Of a DNA stretch of 64,000 nt, positions 6,834-16,490 are shown one piece after another; within the stretch, counting starts at the first letter, position 1; the number at the start of each line of letters is the position of its first letter. This DNA is from Clavibacter phaseoli (lineage in GTDB: Bacteria > Actinomycetota > Actinomycetes > Actinomycetales > Microbacteriaceae). The notes beneath the pieces were generated by a model, which saw only the letters and a list, made by a program, of their open reading frames with translations, was not told where the DNA came from and did not search any database. The translations under genes were made by a program, and so were the position numbers. The DNA is taken from assembly GCF_021922925.1 (NCBI RefSeq), contig NZ_CP040786.1:2604001-2668000 (forward strand), given 5' to 3'.

Positions 6834-9800
6834 TCAGGCCACGTCCTCGGGCCGGACGTGCGCCTTGACGTCGTCAAGGATCTTCACGATGGCGGTCACG
6901 TCGGTCTCGTCGAAGAGGTAGTCGATGCCGCTCGGGGCCCGGTCGGTATAGGGCGATTCGTAGAGGCGCCCTGCGTCCATCACGCCGTTCGCCGTGAGCT
7001 CGTCGGCGATCAGGTGGATGAAGCGGATCTGATCGACCGAGAAGCGCGACCCGTCGAGGAAGCGAGCGAAGGACTCGAGCGCCGCCTCGCGATCCAGGCC
7101 GACGAGCGAGCGGATGAACGGCCCGAGCCCCTGCGCCTGTGCGGCCGCCAGCTCGATGTCGGCCTTCGAGCCCGCTCCGCTGGCGAGCAGCATCGTCTCG
7201 AGCGCGCTGAGGTCGTCCGGCGTCAGCTGTCGGTTGCGCCGTAGCCGCTGAAGCGCGAGGTGGTCCTCGTGCTGTCGCAGGTACACGGTCGCCTTCGCCC
7301 GGAACCGTTCGAGGTCGGTGCCCGGCGTGGTCTGGCGGAGCTGGATCTCGGTGACGTCGCCGAGCTCATCGATGAAGTCGGTGTAGACGCGCGGTCGGGT
7401 GACGTTCGGCACGAAGCGCACGAGTGCACGGATGCGGAGCCGGACAATCTCGAGCATGCCGAGCGTCACGTCGACCCACCAGTCGTCGCCGGCGATCTCC
7501 TCCAGCAGCACGAGCTGTTCCGCGACCGACGGGATCGCCGACTTCGACAGCAGCGCCGTCGCAATCGCCTGGACCTGCTCGCGGATGCGCTCGGCAGCCA
7601 CCAGGTCGCCGTCGAGCTGCGCGAGCTGCCGCCGCAGGATCAGCAGGTCGAAGCGCTTGGCGTCGACGTCGTCGTCGGTTACGCGCGACGGCAGGCCCGC
7701 CAGATGCGTGAGCACCTCGGCCGCGTCCTCGAGCGTCAGCTCATCCCACGCAGCCGAGTCGGCGAACCGCTCGACCCAACGCCTCTTCGGGCGTACGAGG
7801 AAGTTGTCGAGGTTCATGCCCGCCACGATCCGATGGAGGGTGTCGGCGGTCGAAGAACGCAGCTCCCGATCCAGCTGCACCCGGTCGAGCCCGGTGATCA
7901 GTCCGAGGCGGGCCTCGAACAGCCGCTGGGTGAGGGACTTCTGGATGGAGCCCTCGCTGCCGGGCAGGTCCTGGCTGAAGAACTCGAGGTTGCCGCAGAA
8001 GTCGAAGACCAGGAAGTCCTTCTTGTGCTGGCCCTCGCCGAACAGGTCCGGGCGCAGTCGCGTGCCGCGGCCGATCATCTGCCAGAACTTCGACTTCGAT
8101 CGCACCGGCTTGAAGAACACGAGGTTGACGATCTCCGGCACGTCGATGCCCGTGTCGAGCATGTCGACGGAGATCGCGATGTGGGGAGCTTGGTCGGGTA
8201 TCGAGAAGTCGTCGATCAAGCTCTGCGCGTACGGCGTGCTGTGCGTGATGGTCCGCGCGAAGTGCCCCGCGTGCTCGGGGTACTGCTCGTCGAAGCGACG
8301 CTGGATGAACTCGGCGTGCGCCTGGTTCTTCGCGAACACGATGGTCTTGCCGAGTCGGTCGCCGCCCGCGACCTTGTACCCGCGCGTCATGAGGGTGGCC
8401 AGCGCCTTGTCGACGGTGTCCTCGTTGAAGAGGAACCGGTTCAGCTCGTCCGCCTCGACCGAGGTCGGGGTGCCGTCTTCACCCCAGTCGAGTGCGTCCC
8501 AGTCCTCCTTCTCCGCCGGGCTGAGCTCGTCGTACCGGATGCCCTGACGCAGGAATCGGGTGCCGACAGACACCCCGCGCGGCGGTACGAGGAATCGTTC
8601 CTCGACCGCTTCATCGAGGCCGTAGGAGTCCGTCGGCACGCCATCCTCGAGGTGGAATCGCCGGTAGGTGTTGTGGTCGACCTCGTCCTTCGGCGTGGCC
8701 GTCAGCCCGACGAGCAGGGCGTCGAACCAGTCGAAGATCGCCCCGTACTTCTGATAGATCGACCGGTGCGCCTCGTCGATCACGATCAGGTCGAAGAACC
8801 CGGGCCCGAATCGCCGCATCGAACCGCTCTCGCCGTCCGAGGTCTCATCGATCAGGTTCATCATCGTGGGATACGTCGACACGTAGACGCGCCCTTCGGC
8901 GTTCCTGTCGGTCACCAGGTTCACCGTCGTGGCTCCCGGCAGATGGGCCTTGAACGCGTTCGCAGCCTGCTTCACCAGCGCGGTGCGATCCGCGAGGAAC
9001 AGGATGCGCTTCGCCCAATTGGCCTTCGTGAGCTGATCGGTCAGCGCGATGACCGTCCGCGTCTTGCCGGAACCGGTCGCCATGACCAGCAGCGCCTGCC
9101 GCTGCTTGCGATCGAACGCGTCCCCCACCGCTCGGATCGCCTGCGCCTGGTAGTGCCGGCCCGCGATGGCCGCGTCGACTGCCGCGCCGGACAGCGGCAG
9201 CCGGGTCGAACGGCGCTGGATCATCAGCTCGAGCTCGCTGCGCGTGTAGAACCCGGCGACCTGCCGCGGCGGATACCCCGCCTCGTCGTCCCACAGCCAG
9301 TGCTCGTACCCGTTCGTGAAGAACACGACAGGGCGCCGCCCGTAGGCCGCCTCCAGGCTGTCGGCGTAGAGCTTCGCCTGCTGCTGCCCGACCTGCGCGC
9401 TAGCCGTCGTGCGCTTCGCCTCGACGACGGCGAGCGGCAGTCCGTCGGTCCCCCACAGCACGTAGTCGACGAATCCGACTCCGGGCCCGTTGGGCATGCC
9501 GGCGACCCGGAACTCGCGATCGCGCGGGTCGGTGAGCGGCCAGCCCGCTTCGGCCAGCAGCACGTCGATGAAGAGGTCCCGGGTCTCGGCCTCGGAGTAG
9601 TCGTGGTCGTCGGGACCGTGGTTCGTCGCCTGAGCCGCAGCGATCTGCTCGCGCAGGTGCTCGATCTCCGCGGCCTGCTCGGCCGCCAACTCGTCGCGGT
9701 CGGCGAGAGCCCTGGCGTGGGCTTGGTCCTGCGCGGCGAACCTGGCCGCCAGCCGCTGCACGTCGTCACGGGTCAGCGGTGCCGCGCGCGCGGCGAGCTG

Positions 9801-10214
9801 CGGATCGAACTGCACACCAGTCGGCACGGCCTCCGGGTGGGCCGAGTGCCGGAACGTCGCCCACACCAGCACGTGGTGCAGTTCGCGCAGCGCCGCGAGC
9901 GCGATGTCGGGCCGGATCGGATGCTGCGCGTGCACCGCCTGGTTGCCGAGCTTGCGGATCAGGTTCAGCTTCTGCCCGATGCCCACACCCGCGACCCGGG
10001 CGAAGCCGGCGTCGTTGATGCGCGCGGCGAGGTCGTCCTGGTACGGGACGGGCAGGTCGAGCACGTCGTAGAGGTGACCCACGAGCTGCTCCACGGCGCG
10101 GCGGCTGTAGAAGCACGCCGACCGCGGGTCGCTGGAGAGGTAGGCCTCTGCGCGGGATGCGTCCTCGAAGACATCCGGCCATGCGGCGCGGGCGAAGGCG
10201 AAGTTGGCGGTCAC
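6834..10214 (-). CDS. hsdR: Type I restriction enzyme, motor and endonuclease subunit HsdR
   Basis: 1126 aa. It cleaves unmodified DNA after ATP-driven translocation, in complex with HsdM and HsdS. In order it has an N-terminal alpha-helical DUF4145-like region (about residues 10-120), a coiled coil (about 150-195), an HSDR_N nuclease domain with D250 and E265-x-K267 (VDYVLWG, AVVEAK), Walker A ATGSGKT (379-385), DEAH at 480-483, the motif VI-type segment QMIGRGTRLR, and a C-terminal domain like that of EcoEI HsdR. It overlaps the hsdS stop by GTGA, so it is the last gene of the operon. All catalytic motifs are intact. Confidence 0.95.
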   Translation of the reverse strand: MTANFAFARAAWPDVFEDASRAEAYLSSDPRSACFYSRRAVEQLVGHLYDVLDLPVPYQDDLAARINDAGFARVAGVGIGQKLNLIRKLGNQAVHAQHPIRPDIALAALRELHHVLVWATFRHSAHPEAVPTGVQFDPQLAARAAPLTRDDVQRLAARFAAQDQAHARALADRDELAAEQAAEIEHLREQIAAAQATNHGPDDHDYSEAETRDLFIDVLLAEAGWPLTDPRDREFRVAGMPNGPGVGFVDYVLWGTDGLPLAVVEAKRTTASAQVGQQQAKLYADSLEAAYGRRPVVFFTNGYEHWLWDDEAGYPPRQVAGFYTRSELELMIQRRSTRLPLSGAAVDAAIAGRHYQAQAIRAVGDAFDRKQRQALLVMATGSGKTRTVIALTDQLTKANWAKRILFLADRTALVKQAANAFKAHLPGATTVNLVTDRNAEGRVYVSTYPTMMNLIDETSDGESGSMRRFGPGFFDLIVIDEAHRSIYQKYGAIFDWFDALLVGLTATPKDEVDHNTYRRFHLEDGVPTDSYGLDEAVEERFLVPPRGVSVGTRFLRQGIRYDELSPAEKEDWDALDWGEDGTPTSVEADELNRFLFNEDTVDKALATLMTRGYKVAGGDRLGKTIVFAKNQAHAEFIQRRFDEQYPEHAGHFARTITHSTPYAQSLIDDFSIPDQAPHIAISVDMLDTGIDVPEIVNLVFFKPVRSKSKFWQMIGRGTRLRPDLFGEGQHKKDFLVFDFCGNLEFFSQDLPGSEGSIQKSLTQRLFEARLGLITGLDRVQLDRELRSSTADTLHRIVAGMNLDNFLVRPKRRWVERFADSAAWDELTLEDAAEVLTHLAGLPSRVTDDDVDAKRFDLLILRRQLAQLDGDLVAAERIREQVQAIATALLSKSAIPSVAEQLVLLEEIAGDDWWVDVTLGMLEIVRLRIRALVRFVPNVTRPRVYTDFIDELGDVTEIQLRQTTPGTDLERFRAKATVYLRQHEDHLALQRLRRNRQLTPDDLSALETMLLASGAGSKADIELAAAQAQGLGPFIRSLVGLDREAALESFARFLDGSRFSVDQIRFIHLIADELTANGVMDAGRLYESPYTDRAPSGIDYLFDETDVTAIVKILDDVKAHVRPEDVA

Positions 10215-11353
10215 AGCTTGCCCACGAACGCTTGGTGCTGGAGCGACGCGAACAAGCCGTCGTCGAATTGTAGCAAGCGCCGCACGTCATCCTGCTGCTG
10301 TGCGATATAGCTTACCGCACCATCAAAAGACTTTTGTTCGTCGAGCGGGGGCACTGGAACTGAGATGGTCGAGAAATCCTTCGAGTACATAGCATAGACG
10401 TTCGTAGTTCCCGACTTCCGAGACTCAAGCTGCTCGCGTCCATCTCGGGACCATAGAAATGCGTGAATATATTGGGGGGTCACCCGCTCGCAGAATCGAA
10501 GGCGGCTGACATTATTGTTGTACAGGTGCGGTGATCCATAGAAGACCGCCGACTTGCCCACCAATTCCCTTGAATTCCTTGTATTCAATAGTAGGTCACC
10601 ATCGCGAACCGCATACTTCCTCACCTCTTCAGCTGATGCGTCGACGCGAGTGATTCGCGTGAGGTCTAATCGCCCATCCCGAGTGATGGCGTCCATTTTC
10701 ATGTAACCATGCGCCCGATCGCCTCCCTGCTCAGAGGAGCGACGGTCTAAGCCAATTTGTTGCCCGGCAATTAACTCCCCCATAGGGACTCGTGGTTCAG
10801 ATCGGCCGGCAAAAACGTGGTCGAATACCCGCGGCGCAAGCGAGTCCAGATGGACGAGCACTTGCTTCCGCTTGGCTCGCAGCGCATCGGCGCGGTCGAG
10901 GATCGCGGCGATGCGCTGCTGGTCCGCGAGAGCCGGAGGCGGATCAATCTCAAGGTTTAAGAAATCAGCAGTTGACGACCGTCGCCTTCGCGGCACCGAC
11001 CCGAAGGCTATGCGATCATACGTAGAAACCATTTGCGGTGAAAGCAGGAGCCTTGCCATGTACGATGCGTCAAAGCCCGGCCTCGGACGAAATGTCGGAT
11101 ATAGAGGACTGATCACTCCAATTTCGCAGATTGTATTCTGCGCCACAGCTCCTGCCCATAGGAGGTAGGGATTGAAGGCGATGTCATCACGCCTGACGAT
11201 CTTATAGCCACTCGTGTCCTCGAGTGCAAGACGCTTCTTAAATCGATCCGACTGGAAGACGAAGCCGTTCTTCTCGGTCAACGTGAGGACCGAATAATCG
11301 GCCCCTCGAGGCGGACGTTCCTTGAACTCCATCAGGGCTTCGCCCAGCCTCAT
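10211..11353 (-). CDS. hsdS: Type I restriction-modification specificity subunit HsdS
   Basis: 380 aa. It sets the target sequence of the HsdM/HsdR complex. Two target-recognition domains are visible (about residues 1-145 and 195-330), joined by the conserved helical linker (ADQQRIAAILDRADALRAKR) and closed by a second one (LDEQKSFDGAVSYIAQQQ). The gene is much less G+C-rich than its surroundings: 10561-10620 is 27/60 G+C by hand count. Codons such as AAT, TAT and ATA are frequent here. Both junctions with hsdM and hsdR are 4-base overlaps, so the cassette fits the operon exactly. It looks like an exchanged specificity gene. Confidence 0.93.
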   Translation of the reverse strand: MRLGEALMEFKERPPRGADYSVLTLTEKNGFVFQSDRFKKRLALEDTSGYKIVRRDDIAFNPYLLWAGAVAQNTICEIGVISPLYPTFRPRPGFDASYMARLLLSPQMVSTYDRIAFGSVPRRRRSSTADFLNLEIDPPPALADQQRIAAILDRADALRAKRKQVLVHLDSLAPRVFDHVFAGRSEPRVPMGELIAGQQIGLDRRSSEQGGDRAHGYMKMDAITRDGRLDLTRITRVDASAEEVRKYAVRDGDLLLNTRNSRELVGKSAVFYGSPHLYNNNVSRLRFCERVTPQYIHAFLWSRDGREQLESRKSGTTNVYAMYSKDFSTISVPVPPLDEQKSFDGAVSYIAQQQDDVRRLLQFDDGLFASLQHQAFVGKL

Positions 11354-12810
11354 AGGAGGATCTCCTTCAGCTCAGCGAGCCCATCCGCGATCTCCGCTTC
11401 GAGGGCCTCGATGTCCGCGATGATCTCCAGCGGCGCCCTATGCTCGACCTCGTCGTGGACGACCTCCTTATAGCGGTTCAGGGAGAGGTCAAAGCCCTGC
11501 GCGACGATGTCCGCCTTGGGCACGGTGAACGATTGGTCGGTGCGAGCCCTGTCGCGCTCCGTGGTCCGACGGTCCGCCCAGCGAGCGAGCGCATCCGGCA
11601 GGTCGTTGGCCTCGATCGGGTTGCGCTTATCGTCGAGCGAGAAGCCGTCGGCGCGCACGTCGTAGAACCAGACGTCGTCGGTTCCGCCGGAGTCCGTCTT
11701 CGTGAAGAACAGGATCGCGGTCGAGACACCCGCGTACGGGCGGAAGACACCGGAGGGCAGCTTCACGACCGCGTCGAGCTTCTGGTCCTCCACGACCATG
11801 CGACGCAGCGCCTTGTGCGCCGTCGACGAGCCGAACAGCACGCCGTCGGGCACGATCACGGCCGCGCGCCCGCCGGGCTTGAGCAGCTTCAGGAACAGCG
11901 CCATGAAGAGCAGCTCGGTCTTCTTCGTCTTCACGACGCGCTGCAGGTCCTTCGACGTCGACTCGTAGTCGAGCGAACCGGCGAACGGCGGGTTCGCCAG
12001 GATCAGCGAATAGCGCTCCGAGTCGGCGCTCACACCCTCGGAGAGCGAGTCGCGATAGCGGATGTCGGGCGCTTCGACGCCGTGGAGCAGCATGTTCATG
12101 CTGCCGATGCGCAGCATCGTCGAGTCGAAGTCGAACCCGTGGAACATGCTCGAGTGGAAGTGCGAGCGCTGCGCTGCGTTCGTCATCACTCCGGGATGCT
12201 CGCGCCGCACGTACTCCGATGCGGCGACGAGGAATCCGGCCGTGCCGCACGCGGGGTCGCAGATCTCGTCCTCCGGCTGCGGCGCCGTCATCGCGACCAT
12301 CAGCTCGATGATGTGCCGGGGCGTGCGGAACTGCCCGTTGACGCCGGCCGAGGCGATCTTCGACAGCAGGTACTCGTACAGGTCGCCGTTGGTGTCGCGC
12401 TCGGCCATGGGGATGTCATCGAGCATGTCGACGACCCGCGACAGCAACGCGGGCGTCGGAATCGTGAAGCGGGCGTCGCGCATGTGCTCGCCGTACGTCG
12501 ACCCGTCGCCGCCGAGGTCCTGTAGGAAGGGGAACACCTCGTCGCGCACGACTTCGAACATGACCTCGGCGTCGATGTTCTTGAAGCGGCTCCAGCGCAG
12601 CTCCCTCTGCCGCGGCGGGTAGATCGGCTTCTCGAGCGCGACGCCGGTGGCGCGTGCCTTCCTCTCAGCGAGCGTCTGCAGGTCATCGAGCCGCCGCACG
12701 AACAGCAGATAGGTGATCTGCTCGATCACCTCGAGCGGGTTCGAGATGCCTCCTGACCAGAACGCGTCCCAGACCCGGTCGATCTTGCTCTTGAGCTCTC
12801 CAGTGATCAC
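11350..12810 (-). CDS. hsdM: Type I restriction-modification methyltransferase subunit HsdM
   Basis: 486 aa N6-adenine methyltransferase. The HsdM N-terminal helical domain runs from about residue 5 to 130. The SAM-binding motif is DPACGTAGF (about 185-193) and the catalytic motif NPPF is at about 273-276, both intact. I start it at GTG 12810 (ITGELKSKIDRVWDAFW), where the family homology begins; the upstream extension to 12960 is rich in Arg/Gly and has no support. TATCGT ends six bases before this GTG, which points to a leaderless message. It is the first gene of the hsdM-hsdS-hsdR operon. Confidence 0.94.
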   Translation of the reverse strand: MITGELKSKIDRVWDAFWSGGISNPLEVIEQITYLLFVRRLDDLQTLAERKARATGVALEKPIYPPRQRELRWSRFKNIDAEVMFEVVRDEVFPFLQDLGGDGSTYGEHMRDARFTIPTPALLSRVVDMLDDIPMAERDTNGDLYEYLLSKIASAGVNGQFRTPRHIIELMVAMTAPQPEDEICDPACGTAGFLVAASEYVRREHPGVMTNAAQRSHFHSSMFHGFDFDSTMLRIGSMNMLLHGVEAPDIRYRDSLSEGVSADSERYSLILANPPFAGSLDYESTSKDLQRVVKTKKTELLFMALFLKLLKPGGRAAVIVPDGVLFGSSTAHKALRRMVVEDQKLDAVVKLPSGVFRPYAGVSTAILFFTKTDSGGTDDVWFYDVRADGFSLDDKRNPIEANDLPDALARWADRRTTERDRARTDQSFTVPKADIVAQGFDLSLNRYKEVVHDEVEHRAPLEIIADIEALEAEIADGLAELKEILL

Positions 12811-12816
12811 GCATTG

Positions 12817-12822
12817 ACGATA
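12817..12822 (-). promoter_or_regulatory. -10 element of the hsd operon, leaderless
   Basis: TATCGT on the minus strand ends six bases before the hsdM GTG. There is no ribosome-binding site. The divergent exporter gene at 12906 has its own TACTGT, so both promoters lie within a 95-base gap. Confidence 0.5.
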
Positions 12823-12891
12823 TCCGCACCGTGGCCGCTGGACGTGGTGCCGCACGCTGCTGCAGCTGACGCCTCCCGACGGCGACCGGTC

Positions 12892-12897
12892 TACTGT
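12892..12897 (+). promoter_or_regulatory. -10 element of the exporter gene, probably leaderless
   Basis: TACTGT, eight bases before the ATG at 12906, with no ribosome-binding site in between. Confidence 0.45.
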
Positions 12898-12905
12898 CGG
12901 GACGG

Positions 12906-14141
12906 ATGAGCGACGACGCCCCGCACCCGCATCCCGACCCCGACCCCGACCCGCGGACATCGTGGACCGCGCGCCGCGGCCCCCTCCTCACCGTCGCCCT
13001 CATCGTCGGCATCTCGCCCTTCGCGACCGACCTCTACATCCCGGGCCTCCCGGCCATCGCCGCCGACCTCGACGCCTCGACGGCCTCCGTGCAGCTGACC
13101 CTGACCGCCTTCCTCGTCGCGTTCGCCGTCGGCCAGCTGGTGATCGGGCCGATCAGCGACGGCGCGGGTCGCCGGCGCATCCTGCTCGCCGGGACCGCCC
13201 TCTTCACCCTCGCCAGCGTCGTCTGCGCGATCTCGCCGGACGTGACGATCCTGATCCTCGCCCGCGTCGTGCAGGGCCTGGGCGGCGCCGCGGCTGCGGT
13301 CTCGGCCCGCGCCATGGTCGGCGACGCCTCCACCGGCACCCTCCGCAGCCGCCTCTTCGCGACGCTCGCCGTCGTCAACTCGGTCGGACCCGTCGTCGCC
13401 CCGCTCGTCGGCGGCCTCGTGCTGACCTTCTCGTCCTGGCGCGCCGCCTTCGTCGTGCTGGCCGCGCTCGGCCTGGCCCTCACCCTCGCCGCGGCGCGCC
13501 TGCTGCCGGAGACGCTCGTCCGCGCCGGCGCGGGCGGCACCTCCCCGCGCGCGGTCCTCGGCCGCATGGCGGAGCTGCTGCGCATCGCCCGCTTCCGCTG
13601 GTACCTGGTCACCGGCTGCGCCGCGACCATCGGCTTCTTCTCGTACATCGCCGCCTCCTCCTTCGTGTTCCAGGAGCAGTACGGCTTCGGCGAGGGCCTC
13701 TACACGCTGGTGTTCGCCTCGAACGCCTCCTGCATGATCGCGTCGACCCTCGTCTTCCGACGGCTCATCGGGCGCTTCGACGAGGACCGCCTCTTCACCA
13801 TCGGACTCGCCACCTGCGCGATCGGCTCGATCCTCGTGCTCGTCGGTGCGGTAGCGGGCACGGGCCCCGCGCTGGTCTGGCCGGCCCTCGCCCTCGTCAC
13901 GGCGGGCTGGGGGTGGGTGATCCCGGGCTCGATCACCCTCACGCAGGCGATCGGCCACCGGCACCCCGGCACGGCCTCGGCGCTCGTCGGCGGCCTGCAG
14001 TTCGGCCTCGGCGGGATGGCGACGCCGCTGACGGGCGGTCTCGGCGGCACCGCCACCGCCATGGGGGCGCTGATGTCCGGCTTCATCGTGGTCGGCCTCG
14101 CCGCGCAGCTCTGGGCGTCCCGAGCGCGGAGGGGCGGCTGA
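12906..14141 (+). CDS. Bcr/CflA-type multidrug efflux transporter (MFS)
   Basis: 411 aa integral membrane protein with 12 predicted helices of the major facilitator superfamily. The segment SPFATDLYIPGLPAIAADL is characteristic of the Bcr/CflA drug exporters (DHA1, 12-TM). The motif-A-like loop is present as IGPISDGAGRRRILLAG, and ARVVQGLGGAAAAVSARAM corresponds to the TM4/motif-B region. The N-terminus is a cytosolic His/Pro/Asp-rich tail of about 20 residues. Substrates in other species include bicyclomycin, chloramphenicol and sulfonamides, but none can be assigned here. Confidence 0.9.
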   Translation: MSDDAPHPHPDPDPDPRTSWTARRGPLLTVALIVGISPFATDLYIPGLPAIAADLDASTASVQLTLTAFLVAFAVGQLVIGPISDGAGRRRILLAGTALFTLASVVCAISPDVTILILARVVQGLGGAAAAVSARAMVGDASTGTLRSRLFATLAVVNSVGPVVAPLVGGLVLTFSSWRAAFVVLAALGLALTLAAARLLPETLVRAGAGGTSPRAVLGRMAELLRIARFRWYLVTGCAATIGFFSYIAASSFVFQEQYGFGEGLYTLVFASNASCMIASTLVFRRLIGRFDEDRLFTIGLATCAIGSILVLVGAVAGTGPALVWPALALVTAGWGWVIPGSITLTQAIGHRHPGTASALVGGLQFGLGGMATPLTGGLGGTATAMGALMSGFIVVGLAAQLWASRARRGG

Positions 14142-14368
14142 GCACGGTCAGGATGGACGCGCTCGTGCTCGTCGACGGCCGGTTCGACCCAATGCCGCCG
14201 CGCTCCTGACCGCCTCGGCGCCATCCGCGGAGCGTCCCCCCGCATGACCGCACCCTGCGCGCCCACCCCGCTCCCGCCCGGAAGTGGCACGATGGGCCGA
14301 CGATGTTGCCGGGCCCGACCGTCGCATCCGCGAGACGGGGTCCCGGCGCCGCCTCAGGAGGATCCCCC
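14142..14368. other. Intergenic region upstream of the permease leader
   Basis: No gene can be supported here. CACGAT at 14288-14293 resembles the hexamer six bases before the genes at 31924 and 33852, and is followed by an ATG at 14303 in frame with the leader ORF. The leader could therefore be longer (44 codons). Confidence 0.3.
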
Positions 14369-14437
14369 GTGCACTGCCCGGATCACGGTCAGATGACGTC
14401 CCCGCTCCGCTCCGCCACCTCGGCGGACCGCTCGTGA
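14369..14437 (+). CDS. Putative leader peptide coupled to the APC permease gene
   Basis: A 22-codon ORF beginning [11 protein letters not shown]. It has a strong Shine-Dalgarno sequence, AGGAGG at 14356-14361, seven bases before its GTG. Its stop codon overlaps the permease GTG at 14434 (GTGA). That Shine-Dalgarno sequence is not in position for any start in the permease frame, so it seems to serve this ORF. The permease itself has no good ribosome-binding site, which fits translation by coupling. Function inferred: attenuation or simple translational coupling. Confidence 0.5.
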   Translation: MHCPDHGQMTSPLRSATSADRS

Positions 14438-16422
14438 GCGCGCCCGAGCTGCTGCGCGCGCCCGAGCAGCGGCGCCCCCGCGCCGGCATCACCGCGTGGC
14501 TCCTCGACGGGCTGCCCGGCGCGTCCGGCGCGCACCCCGGCCCGCACGCCGAGACCGTCGAGAAGACGCACTCGTGGTGGCGCGTCATGTGCCTCACGGG
14601 CGTCGACTACTTCTCCACGCTCGGCTACCAGCCCGCCATCGCGGCGGTCGCCGCGGGCCTGCTGTCGCCGCTCGCGACGCTCGTCCTCATCCTCCTGACG
14701 CTGCTCGGCGCCCTCCCCGTCTACCGGCGGGTGGCGCGCGAGAGCCCCCGCGGCGAGGGATCCATCGCCATGCTCGAGCGCCTCCTCCCCTGGTGGGGCG
14801 GCAAGCTCTTCGTGCTCGTGCTGCTCGGGTTCGCGGCGACGGACTTCCTCATCACCATCACGCTGTCGGCCGCGGACGCGACCGCGCACGCCGTCGAGAA
14901 CCCGTTCGCGCCGGACTGGTTCCAGGGCAACGAGGTGCTGCTGACCCTCGTGCTGCTGGCCGCGCTCGCGTTCGTGTTCCTGCGCGGCTTCAAGGAGGCG
15001 ATCTCCATCGCGGTCGTGCTCGTGGGCGCGTTCCTCCTGCTCAACGCGATCGTGATCGTCGTCTCCCTCTTCCACGTCGCCGGGAACCTCCAGGTCATCG
15101 ACGACTGGTGGCTCGCCTTGACGGCGCAGCACGGCAACCCGCTCGTGATGGTGGGCATCGCGCTCATCGTCTTCCCGAAGCTCGCGCTCGGCCTCTCCGG
15201 CTTCGAGACGGGCGTCGCGGTGATGCCGCAGGTGCGCGGCGAGGACGACGCCGACGGGGTGCCGCGGGCCCGGATCCACGGCACGAAGCGGCTGCTCGCG
15301 ACGGCGGCGCTCATCATGAGCGCGTTCCTCATCACGTCGAGCTTCGTGACGACCCTGCTGATCCCGCAGGCCGAGTTCCAGGACGGTGGCAAGGCCAGCG
15401 GCCGCGCGCTCGCCTACCTCGCGCACCAGTTCCTCGGCGACGGCTTCGGCACGCTCTACGACATCAGCACGATCTGCATCCTCTGGTTCGCAGGCGCCTC
15501 CGCGATGGCCGGGCTCCTCAACATCGTGCCGCGCTACCTGCCGCGCTACGGCATGGCGCCGCACTGGGCCGCGGCCGTCCGCCCGCTCGTGCTGGTCTTC
15601 ACGGCCATCGCCGTGATCGTGACGCTCGTGTTCCAGGCGGACGTCGACCAGCAGGCCGGCGCCTACGCGACGGGCGTGCTCGTGCTCATCACCTCGGCCT
15701 CGGTCGCCGTGACGCTGTCGGCGAGGAAGGCGGGGCAGCGCAAGCGCACCGTCGGCTTCGCGGTCATCGCGGCGGTGTTCGCGTACACGACCGTCGTCAA
15801 CGTCATCGAGCGGCCGGACGGCGTGCGCATCGCGGCGCTGTTCATCCTCGGGATCCTCGCGGTGTCGATCGTCAGCCGGATCCAGCGCTCGTTCCAGCTG
15901 CGCGCGACCTCGCTCACGATGGACGAGCGGGCGCGCGCCTTCGTCACCGAGGACGCCGAGGACTACGGCGCGGTGAGCATCATCGCCCACGAGCCGGACG
16001 AGCCCGACGAGGCGCTGACGGAGGAGGAGCGCATCGCCGAGTACCGCCGCAAGGCGAGCGACGAGCGCCGCGACAGCGGGATCCCGGCGCGCGCGCCCGT
16101 GATCTTCCTCGAGGTGACCCCGGGCGACTCCTCGGAGTTCGAGGAGGACCTCGTGGTGCGCGGCATCGTGCGCTGCGGCTTCCGCGTGCTCCAGGTCACG
16201 AGCGGCAACGTCCCCAACACGATCGCCGCGGTGCTCCTCGCCGTGCGCGACCTCACGGGCGTGAAGCCCGGCGTGTACTTCGAGTGGACGGAAGGGTCGC
16301 CCGTCGGGAACCTCCTCCGCTTCCTCGTGACGGGCACGGGCGAGGTCGCCCCGGTCACGCGCGAGGTGCTGCGGCGGGCGGAGCCGGTGCGGTCCCGGCG
16401 GCCGGACGTGCACGTGAGCTGA
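14434..16422 (+). CDS. APC-superfamily amino acid/cation permease
   Basis: About 662 aa. A cytosolic N-terminus of roughly 50 residues leads into [24 protein letters not shown], followed by about 12 hydrophobic helices, then a soluble C-terminal domain of about 170 residues (from [20 protein letters not shown] to the end). The helix sequence [16 protein letters not shown] is typical of APC transporters. Soluble C-terminal tails also occur in KUP/KimA-type potassium importers, so substrate may be an amino acid or a cation. GTG 14434 is chosen because it overlaps the stop of the leader ORF; the only other upstream in-frame start is GTG 14284. Confidence 0.8.
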   Translation: MSAPELLRAPEQRRPRAGITAWLLDGLPGASGAHPGPHAETVEKTHSWWRVMCLTGVDYFSTLGYQPAIAAVAAGLLSPLATLVLILLTLLGALPVYRRVARESPRGEGSIAMLERLLPWWGGKLFVLVLLGFAATDFLITITLSAADATAHAVENPFAPDWFQGNEVLLTLVLLAALAFVFLRGFKEAISIAVVLVGAFLLLNAIVIVVSLFHVAGNLQVIDDWWLALTAQHGNPLVMVGIALIVFPKLALGLSGFETGVAVMPQVRGEDDADGVPRARIHGTKRLLATAALIMSAFLITSSFVTTLLIPQAEFQDGGKASGRALAYLAHQFLGDGFGTLYDISTICILWFAGASAMAGLLNIVPRYLPRYGMAPHWAAAVRPLVLVFTAIAVIVTLVFQADVDQQAGAYATGVLVLITSASVAVTLSARKAGQRKRTVGFAVIAAVFAYTTVVNVIERPDGVRIAALFILGILAVSIVSRIQRSFQLRATSLTMDERARAFVTEDAEDYGAVSIIAHEPDEPDEALTEEERIAEYRRKASDERRDSGIPARAPVIFLEVTPGDSSEFEEDLVVRGIVRCGFRVLQVTSGNVPNTIAAVLLAVRDLTGVKPGVYFEWTEGSPVGNLLRFLVTGTGEVAPVTREVLRRAEPVRSRRPDVHVS

Positions 16423-16490
16423 GGGAGCTCCCCGGCTCCCGAGGCCGATGCCCGCGCGCCCCCGCATTCGCCAGCGGTGGACATCTCCCC

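Noticed and set aside
7260..10310. Long open frame (about 1000 codons) on the plus strand opposite hsdR
   Set aside because: High G+C leaves antisense frames open by chance. The composition is Arg/Asp/Glu/Val-rich with no domain, while hsdR has all its motifs.
14142..14433. Possible c-di-AMP (ydaO) riboswitch before the permease gene
   Set aside because: No conserved ydaO elements were seen, and a short ORF with a ribosome-binding site occupies the end of the region.
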